A stretch of DNA of 64,000 nt, taken from contig JAMXBB010000009.1 of NCBI GenBank assembly GCA_024138015.1, positions 14,633,880 to 14,697,879 on the forward strand, read 5' to 3'. The DNA comes from Lumnitzera littorea. Taxonomy: Eukaryota; Streptophyta; Magnoliopsida; Myrtales; Combretaceae. Positions 12,255 to 24,035 of the stretch are shown piece by piece (the stretch's first letter is position 1; each line of letters opens with the position of its first letter). The notes beneath the pieces were generated by a model. It worked only from the letters and a program-made list of their open reading frames with translations, had not been told where the DNA came from and searched no databases. Made by a program: the position numbers and the translations under genes.

Positions 12255-13270
12255 TAGTTAATCCAATTCCACATAAAACATGACAAGCAGAACACCTTCT
12301 CTACCGTGCAATACTACACGTCCGTAACTCCAATTTCATACAATAGCTGCAACAACAATTATGAACATGGATAAAATCAACCCGAAGCTCCAACCAATGC
12401 CTGCATGATCATCACTGCAACACTAGTCACAAAGCTACTCTCCGTTAATCACACACTACACTACACACCAAGCTCTGAACCCCCTTGCACGCTCGTCACT
12501 GCAACAACGATCGTCCACTTGCAGTCCTCACTCCACGTCACAGCAGCCCAAGACACAAACTAAACACCCTGACCCTACACTTGATCGTCACATTGATCAC
12601 ACAGTCACTCGACTGTACAAACGTTTATCCCTCATTGCACATATTCACAATCAGCATTACACATAACTTCTCTCCACTGCTTTACACAACAGTCCATATG
12701 CACGATACAGTGCTCCACGACTAGGTTCAGCCACGTACGTCTACTATTTTGCAAACAGTAGTCCGAATTATCCACTACCCTCTCTCGAAAACACTTTACC
12801 AACGAACTTTACCGCCTAAATTCACACACGCCTCACTTAGCAGCCAATCACTCTGCACATCACGACCCAATCAGTCTACGTGCATGCCTCCATCCTCCTC
12901 GTCCAAGCAATACACACGAATACAAACCACACTGATCACTATCACATTCATAAGCCACATAATCTTTCGCCGCTGCACGTTTTTACACATCTCATGGCTG
13001 CAACTTACGACAAGCTGAGCATAACATAGATGCACAGGTCCAATTCCTGATCATACGGCTAGATCTTACCCAGTACGGCCATTGTCCAAGCTTCACCGTA
13101 CTGCCGAACAGCAAGCTCAGCCAGCCACAACGTCCGATCAGCATGAAATCCCGTTTACTGTTGACAAATCGCACCCCTCCGCGCAACTCTTAAGCCCACT
13201 ACATTGCACTATTCGCGCGCAACTCTGGCAGACTCCATTACAGACACATAATTTCCATACTGCTGCATAA
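12255..13270. repeat. C-rich, G-poor block in the 5' LTR
   Basis: About 1 kb with many c, ca and act/cac words and clearly fewer g than c on the plus strand, unlike the A/T-rich sequence on either side. It recurs in the 3' LTR (about 25975-26995). Open frames of 60-90 codons here follow from the scarcity of stop codons in this composition. Confidence 0.7.
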
Positions 13271-14170
13271 GAGCCAAATCTGATTCAATTACTCTATTCT
13301 TTTTATTTTTTTTATTATTATTATATTAATAATCCCTTAGTTATTTAATATAATGTATGAATATATTAGTTTTAAGAGTTTTTTTGGTAATATGTTATAT
13401 GATTTTACTAATTTATTTTATCAATAGTTATTAATAGTAGAAGTATAAGTATGGATTTATATGTATATTAGCTTAGGATTAGCTTCTTTTCATAGAAATC
13501 CCACATAGAAAATCACTTTTAGAAATAGAAATTTACAAAAAAAAAAAAAGAAATTTTTGGAAAAAGTTTATAATATCTTAGATAGTTTTTTTAATTACTC
13601 AAAATTTAGGACCCTTTAGAATTTTCTTTGAATAAATCAAAATTGATAAACATGTAAACTCGAGCAGTTTTTTTTTTTTAAATTAAAATAAATCAACACA
13701 TTAAAGATTTTTTAAAAGAACTATGATCGTCTGGTTTAGGCTAGCGAGTATGTAGGCACCTTTGGGGCGACGATAAAATATGTAGAAACTTAGGTTCTTT
13801 TTTCTTTTAATTATTTATTTATTTTTTAATTATTATAGTTAGAAGAATAATCCTAATTTCGGTAAATAGATAATGATATCCGTTAGGGTTTAATAGGTTA
13901 GCCTCGAACTTGGAACCCTCTAGTTCTTCATTTAAAATTGAAATCAAAAACTGGTAGCCAAATTGTAATCAATCCACCCAATTGGTTACAGTTGCTTTTT
14001 ATTTTCCTAACTTTGGTCGAATGGCGACTCCAAAAATTATTTTCAATAAAAAACCGAAATTTCTCAATTTCTTTAATCGAGGATTAATATTAAATGGGTT
14101 AGGGTTTAGTATTAATCGGAAATGGGGAAATTAATTTTAAATAAAAGAAACTGAAAAATCAGGCTCGACA

Positions 14171-14858
14171 GTTTGAGGACTCCACTAGGGACCAATAGAG
14201 GGCTAGCCATTAAAAGTTGTCGAAAATAGGATTTTTTTTTCAAAAAAAAAATGAAATAATTAAAATAATGAAAAAATTAGGTATCTTATTTTATGTATTT
14301 GTTTTTTACTAACATTTTTTTTAGTTGTGGCGGTTTATTTAAGGGGAAATTTTGGGGGGTTTTACTTTTATCTTTTATTTATATATATTTTTTTTCTACA
14401 TCATAAATGCATGGTAGACACGGTCAACACCAGGCCATCTTAGGACCTTAAGAGGGGGGCCATTGTGTAAGCTTCGGATGTTGTGGGGTAATCACCTTCC
14501 GGGGCCGATCAAGCTACCTCACTTAAGTTCAGATGCGACCACAGAATCATTGCTTTGAAAAAACGTAGTGGTTGTAGAACTTGAGGACCTTTAGAACTCA
14601 CCCTTCATATTATACGAAAACTTTTTCAAAAATTCACAAGAATCTATGATGTGGCAAACCTAAATTGATAAAAGCAGTTGTGAAGTTGTAATTGTAATTG
14701 TAATCGTAATCTTCCCTTGTAAATAATTTGTGATAATTTCATGTAAAGTTTAGAATACATTGTAATTGTAATTTTAATTTTGATTTTGATTAGTCATAGC
14801 TGGGCCAAGTCAAGGGCCTTTTGAAAACATTCATGTCCACCTACCCCATTGGCCATAA
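14171..14858 (+). other. Leader of the Tat/Ogre element with candidate primer-binding site
   Basis: The bases right after the 5' LTR (14171-14190) contain gaggactccactaggga. This resembles the tggcgactccactgggga type site that, from memory, lies next to LTRs in this lineage and is attributed to a tRNA-Arg primer; the match here is decayed. The rest is non-coding, with A/T-rich stretches to about 14400 and a more G/C-balanced part at 14411-14570. Confidence 0.45.
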
Positions 14859-16205
14859 AAACTGCTTCAAACGTGGTTTCGACTCTTCAACCCAGATAAA
14901 TAGGAGTTTATTAAGAACAAGATTGGGCCCATCCTCTCTTTATAGAAGATCCCTGTAAACATCACTCTAGTGCGGGCCTTAGTCCACCTATGGGAGCCCG
15001 AATCCATCAGTTTCTGTATGGGCCTACATCAACTAAGCCCAACTTTAGAAGAATACTCCCAATTGTTGTGGGCTCCTACAATCACGGATGATATCTATGT
15101 CCCAGACTTCGAAGCTGCAACACCAAAGATCTTTAGCAAGTTGCTGGGAATCAGAAAAACCGAAATAAACCGAGTTTTAAATCAGGGAAAGACCATTTGA
15201 TTAGAGGATGTCATGGACTGGTTTTCTACTGAATTGAAGTATAGAGAAAAACGCGAGGTTTTTTGTGCAAATTTAGAAGCATGGCACCAATACCGGGTCA
15301 ACACTTTTATATTGGTGGTCTTTAATACTATCCTGTTCCCTGATGAAAGACGTCGAGTCCATTTTAGAATTATAGAATTCATAGCCCAATTCCTTAAAGG
15401 GAAATCATACATCCCGGCCCTTCTAACTGAGCAGATCCGGTCACTAAACCATCTCAAGAAAAAGAAACAAAGAGATCTGAAAACTAATATGGTCTTACTG
15501 GTGATCTGGTTCATTAGCCACATGAGAAGTTACTAACTTGATTTCAATCGGGCTGAGTTTACAAAACAATATGATCTCATCAAATCCTTTGGAGAAAGAA
15601 TCAAGCTGCCAGAAAATATAGCTAGCCGCTACTGGGTCCAATACTTTCAGAGTATGAAAGCGGAAGAGTTGTTGTTGACACCCAAGTGGTTTGTAGGCAA
15701 GGAAATGATAAGAGGATATGGGGACTTCAAAGCGGTTCCTTTGATCGGCTTCAACCTCTGCACCGCATACATCCCAACCAATGGACTCATTGAGGAAATG
15801 ATCCCCAGACCATCATTAGAAGCTATCTCGTTGGACTTCCTTAACCCCGGCATGACGATGGTTGATAAAGTAACTAAGCTTCAGAGCATCCAAGCTCTTT
15901 GGTGCACGAGAAAGACCACCCCTACCACTAGAAGGATAATAGTTAGGAGCCAGATAACTAAAGGATTTCTTTATCACCAGCTAAAAGGGCTGAAAGATAT
16001 GGAAGATAACAAAGAGAAGGGGGAAGTTCAAGCTGAACCAGAGAGGACAAGTAAACGAGAGCAGGAGTTGGAAAGCCGTTGCAAAGAGTATCATCAGAAG
16101 ATAAAGGCATTGGAAGCACAACTGAAGAGGATCAAGGGCAAAGAAGAGCAAGCTCCCATGATCCGAAAGAGGAGAAAGATGCAGGATAAGCCTACTAGCC
16201 ACTAG
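14859..16205 (+). pseudogene. ORF1 of the Tat/Ogre element, plant-mobile-domain-like, nonsense-disabled
   Basis: One reading frame runs to a stop at 16203-16205, interrupted by stops at 14901, 14943, 15198 and 15534. The text LVHLWEPESISFCMGLHQL followed by PTLEEYSQLL matches the pattern of the aminotransferase-like plant mobile domain found in the extra ORF1 of this lineage. The middle part (FILVVFNTILFPDE, then KAVPLIGFNLCTAYIP) continues that domain, and the last 60 or so residues are Lys/Glu-rich and look like a coiled coil. Its role in the retrotransposon is not established. It lies between the leader and gag, as in Ogre elements. An earlier in-frame TAA at 14856 hides the true start. 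Confidence 0.75.
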
Positions 16206-16535
16206 GAGATTAAATTTTAGATTTTAGGTTGATAGGTTTTTATTAGAATTCATTTTTATGAACAAAATAAGAGGTGTAAAGCTTCGCAATTGCAAAAATA
16301 AAAGTTAGTTAGGTTTTGCCACATCAAAAGTTCTCCCCAATTCTTGATTTTTCATTGCACTCGTGTGACATGCATTTTATGTTTTTACGATTAACAACCC
16401 TTTTTTAAGGAAAATGTAATATGAACTAACCCTTTGTTGAATTGTTCAATAAACAAGTTCAGGTAAAATTTCAAGATAGCTCCCAAACGTCAAGTCTTTC
16501 AGAGAAGTCCGATTAGAACACGTTCCTAGACCAGG
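16206..16535 (+). other. Spacer between ORF1 and gag
   Basis: About 330 bp of A/T-rich sequence with no coding signal in the element's sense. Nothing else recognised. Confidence 0.5.
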
Positions 16536-17852
16536 ATGGCCACCACTTAAGGAAATGATGGGGACCCTGAGATCAATGATCCCTTCGAGCTGAGGTTTCG
16601 TTCCATAGAAAGGGCTGTGGAAAAGATAGCAGAACAAATGAGCTTCTTAGCAGATAGCATTGCTTTGCTACGAGCTACGGTACCGACTAATGAAGAAGGT
16701 TCCAAAACCCGTTATGGGAAGAATACACAAGCTCCTGAAGCAGAGTACGAATATCAAAAAGACCCATTCGAGTTAAAAGGAGTTTACTTGAAAGACAACC
16801 CGACCTTCGAACCTGATACGTATGCGGCCCCGAGACCTATCAACCATGGGCCAAGTACAGATAGCTTGAAAGAACTAGAAAATAAATTGACACAACAGAT
16901 TACTGAGAAGATGAAGGCATTCGTAAGGTGTAATGGATTTGAACAGGCGGGGATCACAAAGTTTTCCGTGTATGACATGGGATCATACCCTGAGAAGTTT
17001 AAGGTACTAGAATTCGAAAAGTATAATGGGACGGGTTGCCCCAAGCTTCACACCAGGTTGTATGTCAGGAAGATGGGTAAATATGTTCAGTACGATCCAC
17101 TCATGGTATAGACATTTCAAGATAGTCTGACCGGACCGGCCTTGACTTGGTATGCCTAACTTGATTTGAATCAGATAAATACATGGGAGAAACTTGCTCG
17201 AGCATTTTATGAACAATATAAATTCAATGTGGAAGTAGCCCCGACTATGATGGATTTGGTTGCCCTACGGAAAAAGAATAACAAATCGTTTAAAGAATAC
17301 GCTCAAAGATGGAGGTCTTTAGCTGCAAGAATCTCTACTCCTACGACTGAGAAGGAGCTTACATCGGCTTTCATTAACACCTTGGAGAGGCCCTATTTCT
17401 CCCATCTCATCGGGCAGGCCTCATCCAGTTTTGCTAAAATAGTAGCAGCCGGGTGCAGGATTGAAAGTGCCGTCTCTTCTGGTAAGCTGCAAGACCCAGC
17501 AGATAGAAGACCACCGATGTCATCATCTGGTCCTAGACTAGCCGCCAGCAAGCCTAAAGAATCTACGGTTGGTATAGTAAATTCAAATGCTAGACCAAAT
17601 GCTCAAGTCGCTTTTAGGGCGAATCTACCTCCCGTTCAGCAACAGTACAGAGATCAGTTTCAAACTAATAGGACTTACAGACAATTTACCAAGATACCGA
17701 TCCCTTTGAGTCAAGTCTTCAAGAAGTTGCGAAGGGATAATTTGATACGGTACGAACTTCCTAACGATCGATATCAACCGAGAATCTTTAACCCCACAGT
17801 AAAGTGTGAATACCACTGTGGACAAGTGGGGCATTCGACTGATGTATGCTGA
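16536..17852 (+). pseudogene. gag of the Tat/Ogre element, nonsense-disabled
   Basis: A single frame from ATG 16536 holds a gag-type capsid region, broken by TAA at 16548, TAG at 17109 and TAA at 17157, and ends at TGA 17850 where the next codon context suggests an original Trp. Recognisable parts are the capsid text KFKVLEFEKYNGTGCPKLH, the downstream LTWYA and SFKEYAQRWRSLAARI typical of plant gypsy gag, and a zinc-knuckle-like CEYHCGQVGHSTDVC at the end (17806-17850). Gag would form virus-like particles and package the element RNA. The frame, apart from the stops, is well kept, so decay is mainly by point mutation. Confidence 0.88.
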
Positions 17853-19315
17853 AGACTGATGAACAAGATTCAGGACTTGATAGATGAAGGGACGGTATAG
17901 TTGGATTTTGTGGAAGCCCCAGTTCCTAATGTTAACAATAATCCCTTACCCAACTACGGGCCGATGATTGGTATGATTTGTGATGACTGTGCTATCAATG
18001 TCATTAATTCAGATAAGAAGCCTAAGGTTTTTGAGTTCTATATTGGCAACCAGACTCCAGAAATGAAGAGGTACACATTCCACGTACCGTTGCCACCAGA
18101 AAATTACAAGGCTGCTCTATTTAACTATCACCTGGTAAATCAGGAAAAACTAGGTCCTCTAGTAGGAGGCATTACTCGTTCGGGAAATATTTATCACCCA
18201 AGAGAGGAGCATGGGAGGAAGGTCACATTGGGAGAATCAAATGATAAGACGGCGGCTGAATGCATTGAGGGGCTATCGGCCTTTACTAAAATGATCAAGT
18301 CGAGTGAGTATAAGATCATAGATCAACTCAGTAAGACTCTTGCACAAATATCATTGATGGGCTTGTTAATCGCATCTGAACCACACGGGGAGGCTTTGTT
18401 TCGTACTTTAAATGAGGTGAAGGTCCCTCGAGAGATTCCAACTGAGAAGATGGGACTGGTTACTAATTCGATCCTCGCAATAGATCAAATTTCATTTTCA
18501 GTTGAAGAATTGGGCGAAGAAGGGAACAAACATACAAAGCCACTCTTTATCATGGTAAGGAGTAACGACATAATTGTCACCAGGGTGCTCATTGACAATG
18601 GATCGTTGCTGAACGTTTGCCCACTCACCACCTTGGATTTGCTGGGCATCGACACCTCTATAGTTAAGCCTTCTTCCACAACAGTCAGGGCCTTTAATGG
18701 TTCCAGAAGAGAGATTATAGGGGAGATTGATTTATCCGTGAGTATTGGCCCTCAGCACTTTACTATTCGATTCCAAGTCATGGACATTCCAAGATCTTTC
18801 AATCTACTTTTGGGAAGACCTTGGATCCATGCAGCAGGGGCCATACCCTCGAGCTTGCACCAAAAATTGAAGTTTATCTCCAATGGCCAGGTGATTACAA
18901 TTCTGGGAGATTGAGATTATGAAATCTACAAGGAGACGGCTATACCCTATGTAGGAAGTGAGGGACAAGAAAAGTTGGGTTTACAAATGTTTGAAGAAGT
19001 GAACATGATTACCAGTCCCGACAAAGAGGATGATAGAAGAATAAGATTCAAGGAAAGCCAGATCGGTACTTACGGCCTTGGCTACAATCCTACCCCGGTG
19101 GAAGAATTCCAAAAGAAATAAGCGAAGGACAAGAGAGGTAATAGATTATACCATGCCTCAATGACCTTTCCACTACTAGCTGAGACATTCAGACGGAAAG
19201 AGACTTAAACCTGAGAATCTGACAAAGAAGGATTAATAAACTCGCCACCCAAGTTCCAGCATCATTTGAACAACTAATTCTCCATCCTGGCGAATAGCAA
19301 TAGGTCTTCCCTAGG
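17853..19315 (+). pseudogene. Protease region of the Tat/Ogre element
   Basis: Open from 17901 to 18914 after a stop at 17898. The retroviral-type aspartic protease is marked by VLIDNGSLLNVCPLTTLDLL (about 18588-18647), with the DNG active-site triad usual in this lineage, and the later FNLLLGRPWIH flap-side motif (about 18798-18830). It would cut the gag-pol polyprotein. Beyond the TGA at 18912 the frame continues to look coding (for example YEIYKETAIPYVGSEGQEKL) for another 200 bases or so before decaying. The final part runs into a candidate intron. Confidence 0.8.
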
Positions 19316-19533
19316 GTAAAAGAGTGACCCACAGTTAGTATTTTCTGAATTTTTATTTTTAATAGTCATCATTTCAAATGTATCGTTGAACCTTTCGTTC
19401 AAAATTAGTTAGGCCTTTATCTCATTTGAGATCATATCTCCATTTATTCAATGAAATATAGTTTGTTTCTTTCCTATGTTGCTCTTCAGTTCTCTTTTGT
19501 TTACATACCCTTTTTTCATGCATTCTCACTTAG
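19316..19533 (+). other. Candidate intron between protease and reverse transcriptase
   Basis: After coding-like sequence, a donor-like ag/gtaaaa at 19314-19321 begins about 218 bp of T-rich sequence that ends in a pyrimidine-rich tract and cacttag at 19527-19533. Coding-like sequence of the pol linker resumes soon after. Ogre elements are known to carry a spliced intron at this place. Splicing cannot be shown from sequence alone, and the element is decayed. Confidence 0.45.
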
Positions 19534-20706
19534 ATTCAATGAACCAAGCGAAAACTAGGAATACCTCGCGCAGGTAGAAAATGAGAATATCAATATTGCT
19601 TCCGACCCTATCGGGTTAGTTGTCGAGGGCAATGTCGATGACCACAGTAATATACAAGAGGAATGGCAAAAACATGAACTAGGTAGAATCACAATTGATG
19701 AACCGATTGAGACAATCAATGTAGGGAATGAAGAAAATCCTAAGAATCTAAAAATTAGGGCGAGTTTAAAAGAGAAACAAAAAACAAAAATGATTATGTT
19801 ATTGGCTGAGTATCAAGACGTGTTCGCTTGGTCGAATGAAGATATGCCTAGGTTGGACCCGTTGATTGTAGTCCACCGTTTGCCCATACATGAGACATCA
19901 AACCAAAAAAACAAAGACTAAAGAGATTTCGACTTGACGTCTTGCTGAAAATTAAGGAAGAAGTGAAGAAACTACTGGAAGTTGGATTCATCGAAGTGTC
20001 GGATTACTCGGAATGGGTAGCTAATATTGTTCCAGTAATGAAGAAGAATGGGAAAGTTAAAGTATGTATAGACTTTCGAGATCTCAACCAGGCAATGCCT
20101 AAGGATAATTTTCCATTGCCTTACATTGATGTCTTGGTGGATAACACCGCTGGAAATCATCTATTCTCTTTCATGGATGGTTTTTCGGGATATAATCAAA
20201 TTCTGATGTCCGAAGAGGATAAGACGAAGACGACTTTTATTACGACTTGGGGAATGTTTTGCTATAAGGTAATGCCGTTTGGGCTGAAGAATGTAGGTGT
20301 AACATATCAGAGGGCCATGGTTGCAATCTTTCATGATATGATGCATAAAGAAGTAGAAGTATATGTTGATGATATGATTGCGAAATCCAAAGAGGAGGAA
20401 GATCACTTAGAAAACCTGAGGAAGTTGTTTAATAGACTGAGGAAGTACCACTTGAAATTGAATCCGGAGAAGTATACCTTTGGTGTGACGTCAGGAAAAT
20501 TGTTGGGGTTCATAGTCAGCCAAAGAGGTATTGAAGTCGATCCTGATAAGGCCAAAGCTATAATTGACATGCTTCATCCACAAACAATCAAGGAAGTGCG
20601 AGGATTGCTAGGTCGTTTAAATTATGTAGCCCGATTCATATCACAATTAACAGACAAATGCCGCCCTCTTTTTAAGCTGTTAAAGAAGAATGCAAAGATC
20701 AGCTAG
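19534..20706 (+). pseudogene. Reverse transcriptase of the Tat/Ogre element
   Basis: The linker text YQDVFAWSNEDMPRLDP (from 19811) precedes a frameshift in an A-rich stretch near 19900-19915; the frame then runs open from 19942 to a TAG at 20704. Motifs in order: KNGKVKVCIDFRDLNQAMPK, the SFMDGFSGYNQI block, MPFGLKN, and the catalytic box VYVDDMIAKSK (about 20360-20392), then GFIVSQRGIEVDPDK of the thumb/connection. This is the RNA-dependent DNA polymerase that copies the element. The catalytic aspartates are intact, but the frameshift and stop disable the polyprotein. Confidence 0.93.
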
Positions 20707-21660
20707 AATGAAGAATACGAAGAGGCTTTCACGAAAATCAAAGAATACCTCATGAAACCTCCAGTGTTGATAGCTCCTAAACCTAGAAAGCCGTTATTCT
20801 TGTACCTAACCATAATGCCGGAATCCATGGGATCCGTGCTTAGCCAGAAGGATGAAGAAGGGAAAGAGTGAGTCGTTTACTATCTAAGCAAAAAGTTTAT
20901 CGAAGGGGAGCAAAAATACTCAGAAGCTGAAAGAACTTGTTGTGCATTGGTCTGGGTTATGCATCGACTTAGACAATATACATTGTATTATCAGATTAAG
21001 TTGATAACACAACACGATCCTTTGAAATACTTAGCTGAAAAACCGGCTCTCATTGGTAGAGTTTCAAAGTGGCAGATGTTGCTGACAGAATTTGACATTA
21101 AGTATATGAGCCAAAGTTTAGTCAAGGGGCAAGCTTTGGCGGATCAATTAGCGAAGAATCCTTCTGAGGATACCCCTCAAGGAGCACAGGTTGAGTTTCC
21201 TAATGAAAACATCGTAGTAGCGGGAAATGATTCTGATGGTGAAATAGTCGAAAAATCTTCAAGGTAGAAAATGTTCTTTGACGGAGCAATTAATGTGTCT
21301 GGATGTGGAGAGGGGCAATTCTAGTATCGCCTAGAGGTACACAATTTCTAATGGCTGTGAGATTGGTTTTCCCATGTACTAATAACATTGCAGAATACGA
21401 GGCGTGTATTTTGGGACTCAAAATCGCATTATTTAAGGAGATACAGGAATTACAGGTATATGGAGATTCTTCGTTGATTATAGGCCAAGCTCGAGGTGAG
21501 TATAAGACGAAAGACCCCAAATTAGTGCCTTATCACCAACACTTGGCTGAGTTGATAACCAAGTTTGAAAAGATTACTTTCGTGTACGTACCAAGGGTTC
21601 AAAACCAATTTACTGATGCACTTGCTACTTTAGCATCAATAATTCAGATATCGAAAGGAG
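20707..21660 (+). pseudogene. Tandem RNase H domains of the Tat/Ogre element
   Basis: Two RNase H-like units follow each other. The first (20707-21180) continues from the reverse transcriptase with FTKIKEYLMKPPVLIAPKP, then YYLSKKFIEGEQKYSEAERT and later LITQHDPLKYLAEKPA, and is broken by TAG 20704 and a TGA near 20869. The second (about 21268-21660) begins after TAG 21265 with KMFFDGAINVSG and carries NIAEYEACILGLKIA and QVYGDSSLIIGQARGEY, the acidic pattern of the archaeal-type RNase H acquired by the Tat lineage. Both would degrade the RNA strand of hybrids. Most breaks look like Trp codons turned into stops. Confidence 0.88.
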
Positions 21661-22990
21661 TGGAGATTCAGCCACTTAAAATTGAAATTGAAGAAAAGCC
21701 TGCTTTTTATTTAGTAATGGAAAGTTCATGTGACGAAAAGCCTTGGTATCATGATATCAAAATATTTTTACAACATGGTACGTACCTTAAAGGAGCAGAG
21801 AGGAAGGACAAAAAATTAATTAGAAGATTGGCGGCTCAGTACTTGATGAGCGATTCTATGCTGTACCGACGATTGTTTGACGATACGCTTTTACGTTGTG
21901 TAGATGGGAAAGAGGCAGAGATGCTAATGAAAGAATTGTATGGGGAGTATGTGGCCCCCATATGAATGGCTACATGCTTGCCAAGAAAATCATGAGGATG
22001 GGATATTACTGGTCAACAATAGAAGTGGATTGTATCGTACATGTTAGACGTTGCCATTTGTGCTAGATCTATGCGAACAAGATAAATGCTCTACCTCAAG
22101 AATTGCATACACTATTAGCACCATGGCCTTTTTCGATGTGGGGAATAGATATCATTGGCCCAATCACTCCAAAAGCATCTAACGGGCATCGGTTTATATT
22201 GGTAGTTATTGATTATTTCACTAAGTGGGTTGAAGCCTCATCCTACTCTAGTGTGATGAAGGGAGTAGTGATCAAGTTCATCAAAAGAGACATACTAGCT
22301 TGGTATGGTACGCTAGAAACAATTATTACTGACAACGGTACGGATTTGAATAATAAATTGATGTTCGAGTTATGCCGACACTTCAGGATCATTCATAGAA
22401 ATTCTACTCCTTATCGGCCCCAAATGAATGGAGCGGTGGAAGCAGCCAATAAGAATATCAAAAGAATTATTGAGAAGATGGCCATTACGTATCGAGATTG
22501 GCATGAGATGTTACCATTTATACTCATGGCCTATCGAACTTCTATCAGAACATCAACATGGGTAACACCCTACTCGTTGGTATACGGAATGGAGGCTGTA
22601 CTGCCAGTGGAGGTCGAGATCCCGTCTCTCAGAATATTGTCGAAAACTCAGTTAAACGAGGCCGATTGGGTAAAGAAGCGTGTTGAGCAGTTGAACCTAA
22701 TTAATGAAAAGAGGCTGGCAGCTTTATGCCACAACATTTGCTATCAGCAACGAATGGCCAGGGCTTTCAACAAAAAAGTACGACCCCGAAGTTTTGAGCA
22801 AGGAGATATGGTGTTGAGGAAGACGTTGCCTAACACAACTGATTCAAGAGGGAAGTTTGCCCCAAACTATAAAGAGCCTTACATTGTGAAGAAAGTATTG
22901 CCTGGGGGGGCTGTTATCTTATCTCAAATGGATGGTTCGGACTTGAAGGACCCAGTAAATGCTGATGCGCTGAAGATATACTATCCTTGA
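21661..22990 (+). pseudogene. Integrase of the Tat/Ogre element
   Basis: The zinc-binding region is recognisable (coding text around NGYMLAKKIMRMGYYWST, and a His-x-Cys-x2-Cys remnant near 22050), but a frameshift near 21940-21965 and an in-frame stop near 22062 interrupt it. The catalytic core then reads open from 22103 to 22990: GIDIIGP, the second Asp in IITDNGTDLNN, and Glu in PQMNGAVEAANK give the D,D-E triad. The C-terminal part includes FEQGDMVLRKTLP and GAVILSQMDG. It would insert the cDNA into the genome. The stop at 22988 ends pol. Confidence 0.92.
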
Positions 22991-24035
22991 ACATCAATGA
23001 AATTTTTGCAAATAATCTTACTATTACTATGGTCTCATTTTCATTTTCTACATGCAAAGTTGGTATTCCTAGTAGTTGTTAGCATTGGATAATGTCCTTA
23101 GCCTTTCTTTTTCTCATTCCACTAAAAAGACCCTGCTTCTCGCTCTATCATCTACCCAAATAAACCTTACACACAAGAACCATAAGAAAAATAATCACTT
23201 AATTTGAAGCGATGGCTATTGATAAAAATTCTCTTAATACTTTATTGTGGTTAATCCCCTAAAGAAAGGGAGATTTGTTTCCTATTTTTTAGGACAGGAT
23301 CATATTCAAAAAGAATAACGTGTAGTATATAAGTAGAAACTCGCTTGAGAATAGATGCTTGCACGGAAAGCCAATGTTTGGACCGTAAGTTCAATACAGG
23401 ACATCCTTGTTTGAGAAGAATATATTTTACATTCGTTTCAAGCTTAAGTTGTTTTTGAAAAAGAAAAAAAAAAAGAAGAGAAAAAAAAAAGAAAAAAAAG
23501 AAAGAAAAAAAAAGGGAGGGGTTTTGGAAAGAGACGGTAGAAGAAAGAAGAAAAAGAACGAAAACAAGAAAAGCGATAGTAAGGGTCAAAATTGTTGGTT
23601 CTAATTGGATTGCTTAATAAGACATGGGACTACTTGGGAGCTATCATTGAAACCAGGTAAGTGGTTCTAAACCTAATAAAACATTGCATTGGCAATTGGT
23701 TTCCCCTTAAGGATAATAGCTTATTTCCAAAAACAATTTCTTAGCAAGATAGTTAGCTCGTAGAGCATGGTCCCAATGTTTCTTCAAATTCCAATCGTCG
23801 AACTTATAGGACGTTACCCGACTCAAAATTTCTTCAAGGGATTTAGCGCTTCGGTCAGCTTATGGAGCGCTATTTCGACTCATATTCTTGTTTAGGGATC
23901 TAGCCAGCTCATAGAGCGCAGTCCCAATCTAAAGCTTCATAAGCTTCTACCTAACTCCTAAAACAATCCCAATTTAAAATCTCTTAGGGATTTAACAAGC
24001 TTATGAAGCACTATCCTAATTCAAGTTTTCCTTCA
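22991..24035 (+). other. 3' non-coding region of the Tat/Ogre element, first part
   Basis: Non-coding sequence after pol. It includes a purine-rich stretch (about 23457-23580, mostly a and g), which produces meaningless Lys-rich frames. From about 23770 to 24035 there are degenerate pieces of the tandem repeat that follows, such as tagccagctcatagagcgc, suggesting an older, eroded edge of the array. Confidence 0.7.

Larger units (their letters stand above)
11653..14170 (+). repeat. 5' LTR of the Tat/Ogre element (2518 bp)
   Basis: Begins tgtagacacc and ends ctcgaca. It aligns throughout with the 3' LTR at 25344-27893. It contains a tRNA-like segment, a long G-run (about 12222-12234) and a roughly 1 kb C-rich, G-poor block. 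Open frames inside it occur in both LTRs but drift apart without protein-like conservation. Confidence 0.93.

Noticed and set aside
12485..13018. Open frames of 79 and 89 codons in the 5' LTR with a partner in the 3' LTR
   Set aside because: They lie in the C-rich, stop-poor block; LTR-to-LTR differences change residues freely and frames are lost between copies. No domain is seen.
23407..23604. Lys-rich open frame
   Set aside because: It is the translation of an A/G-only low-complexity run after the retrotransposon pol region.
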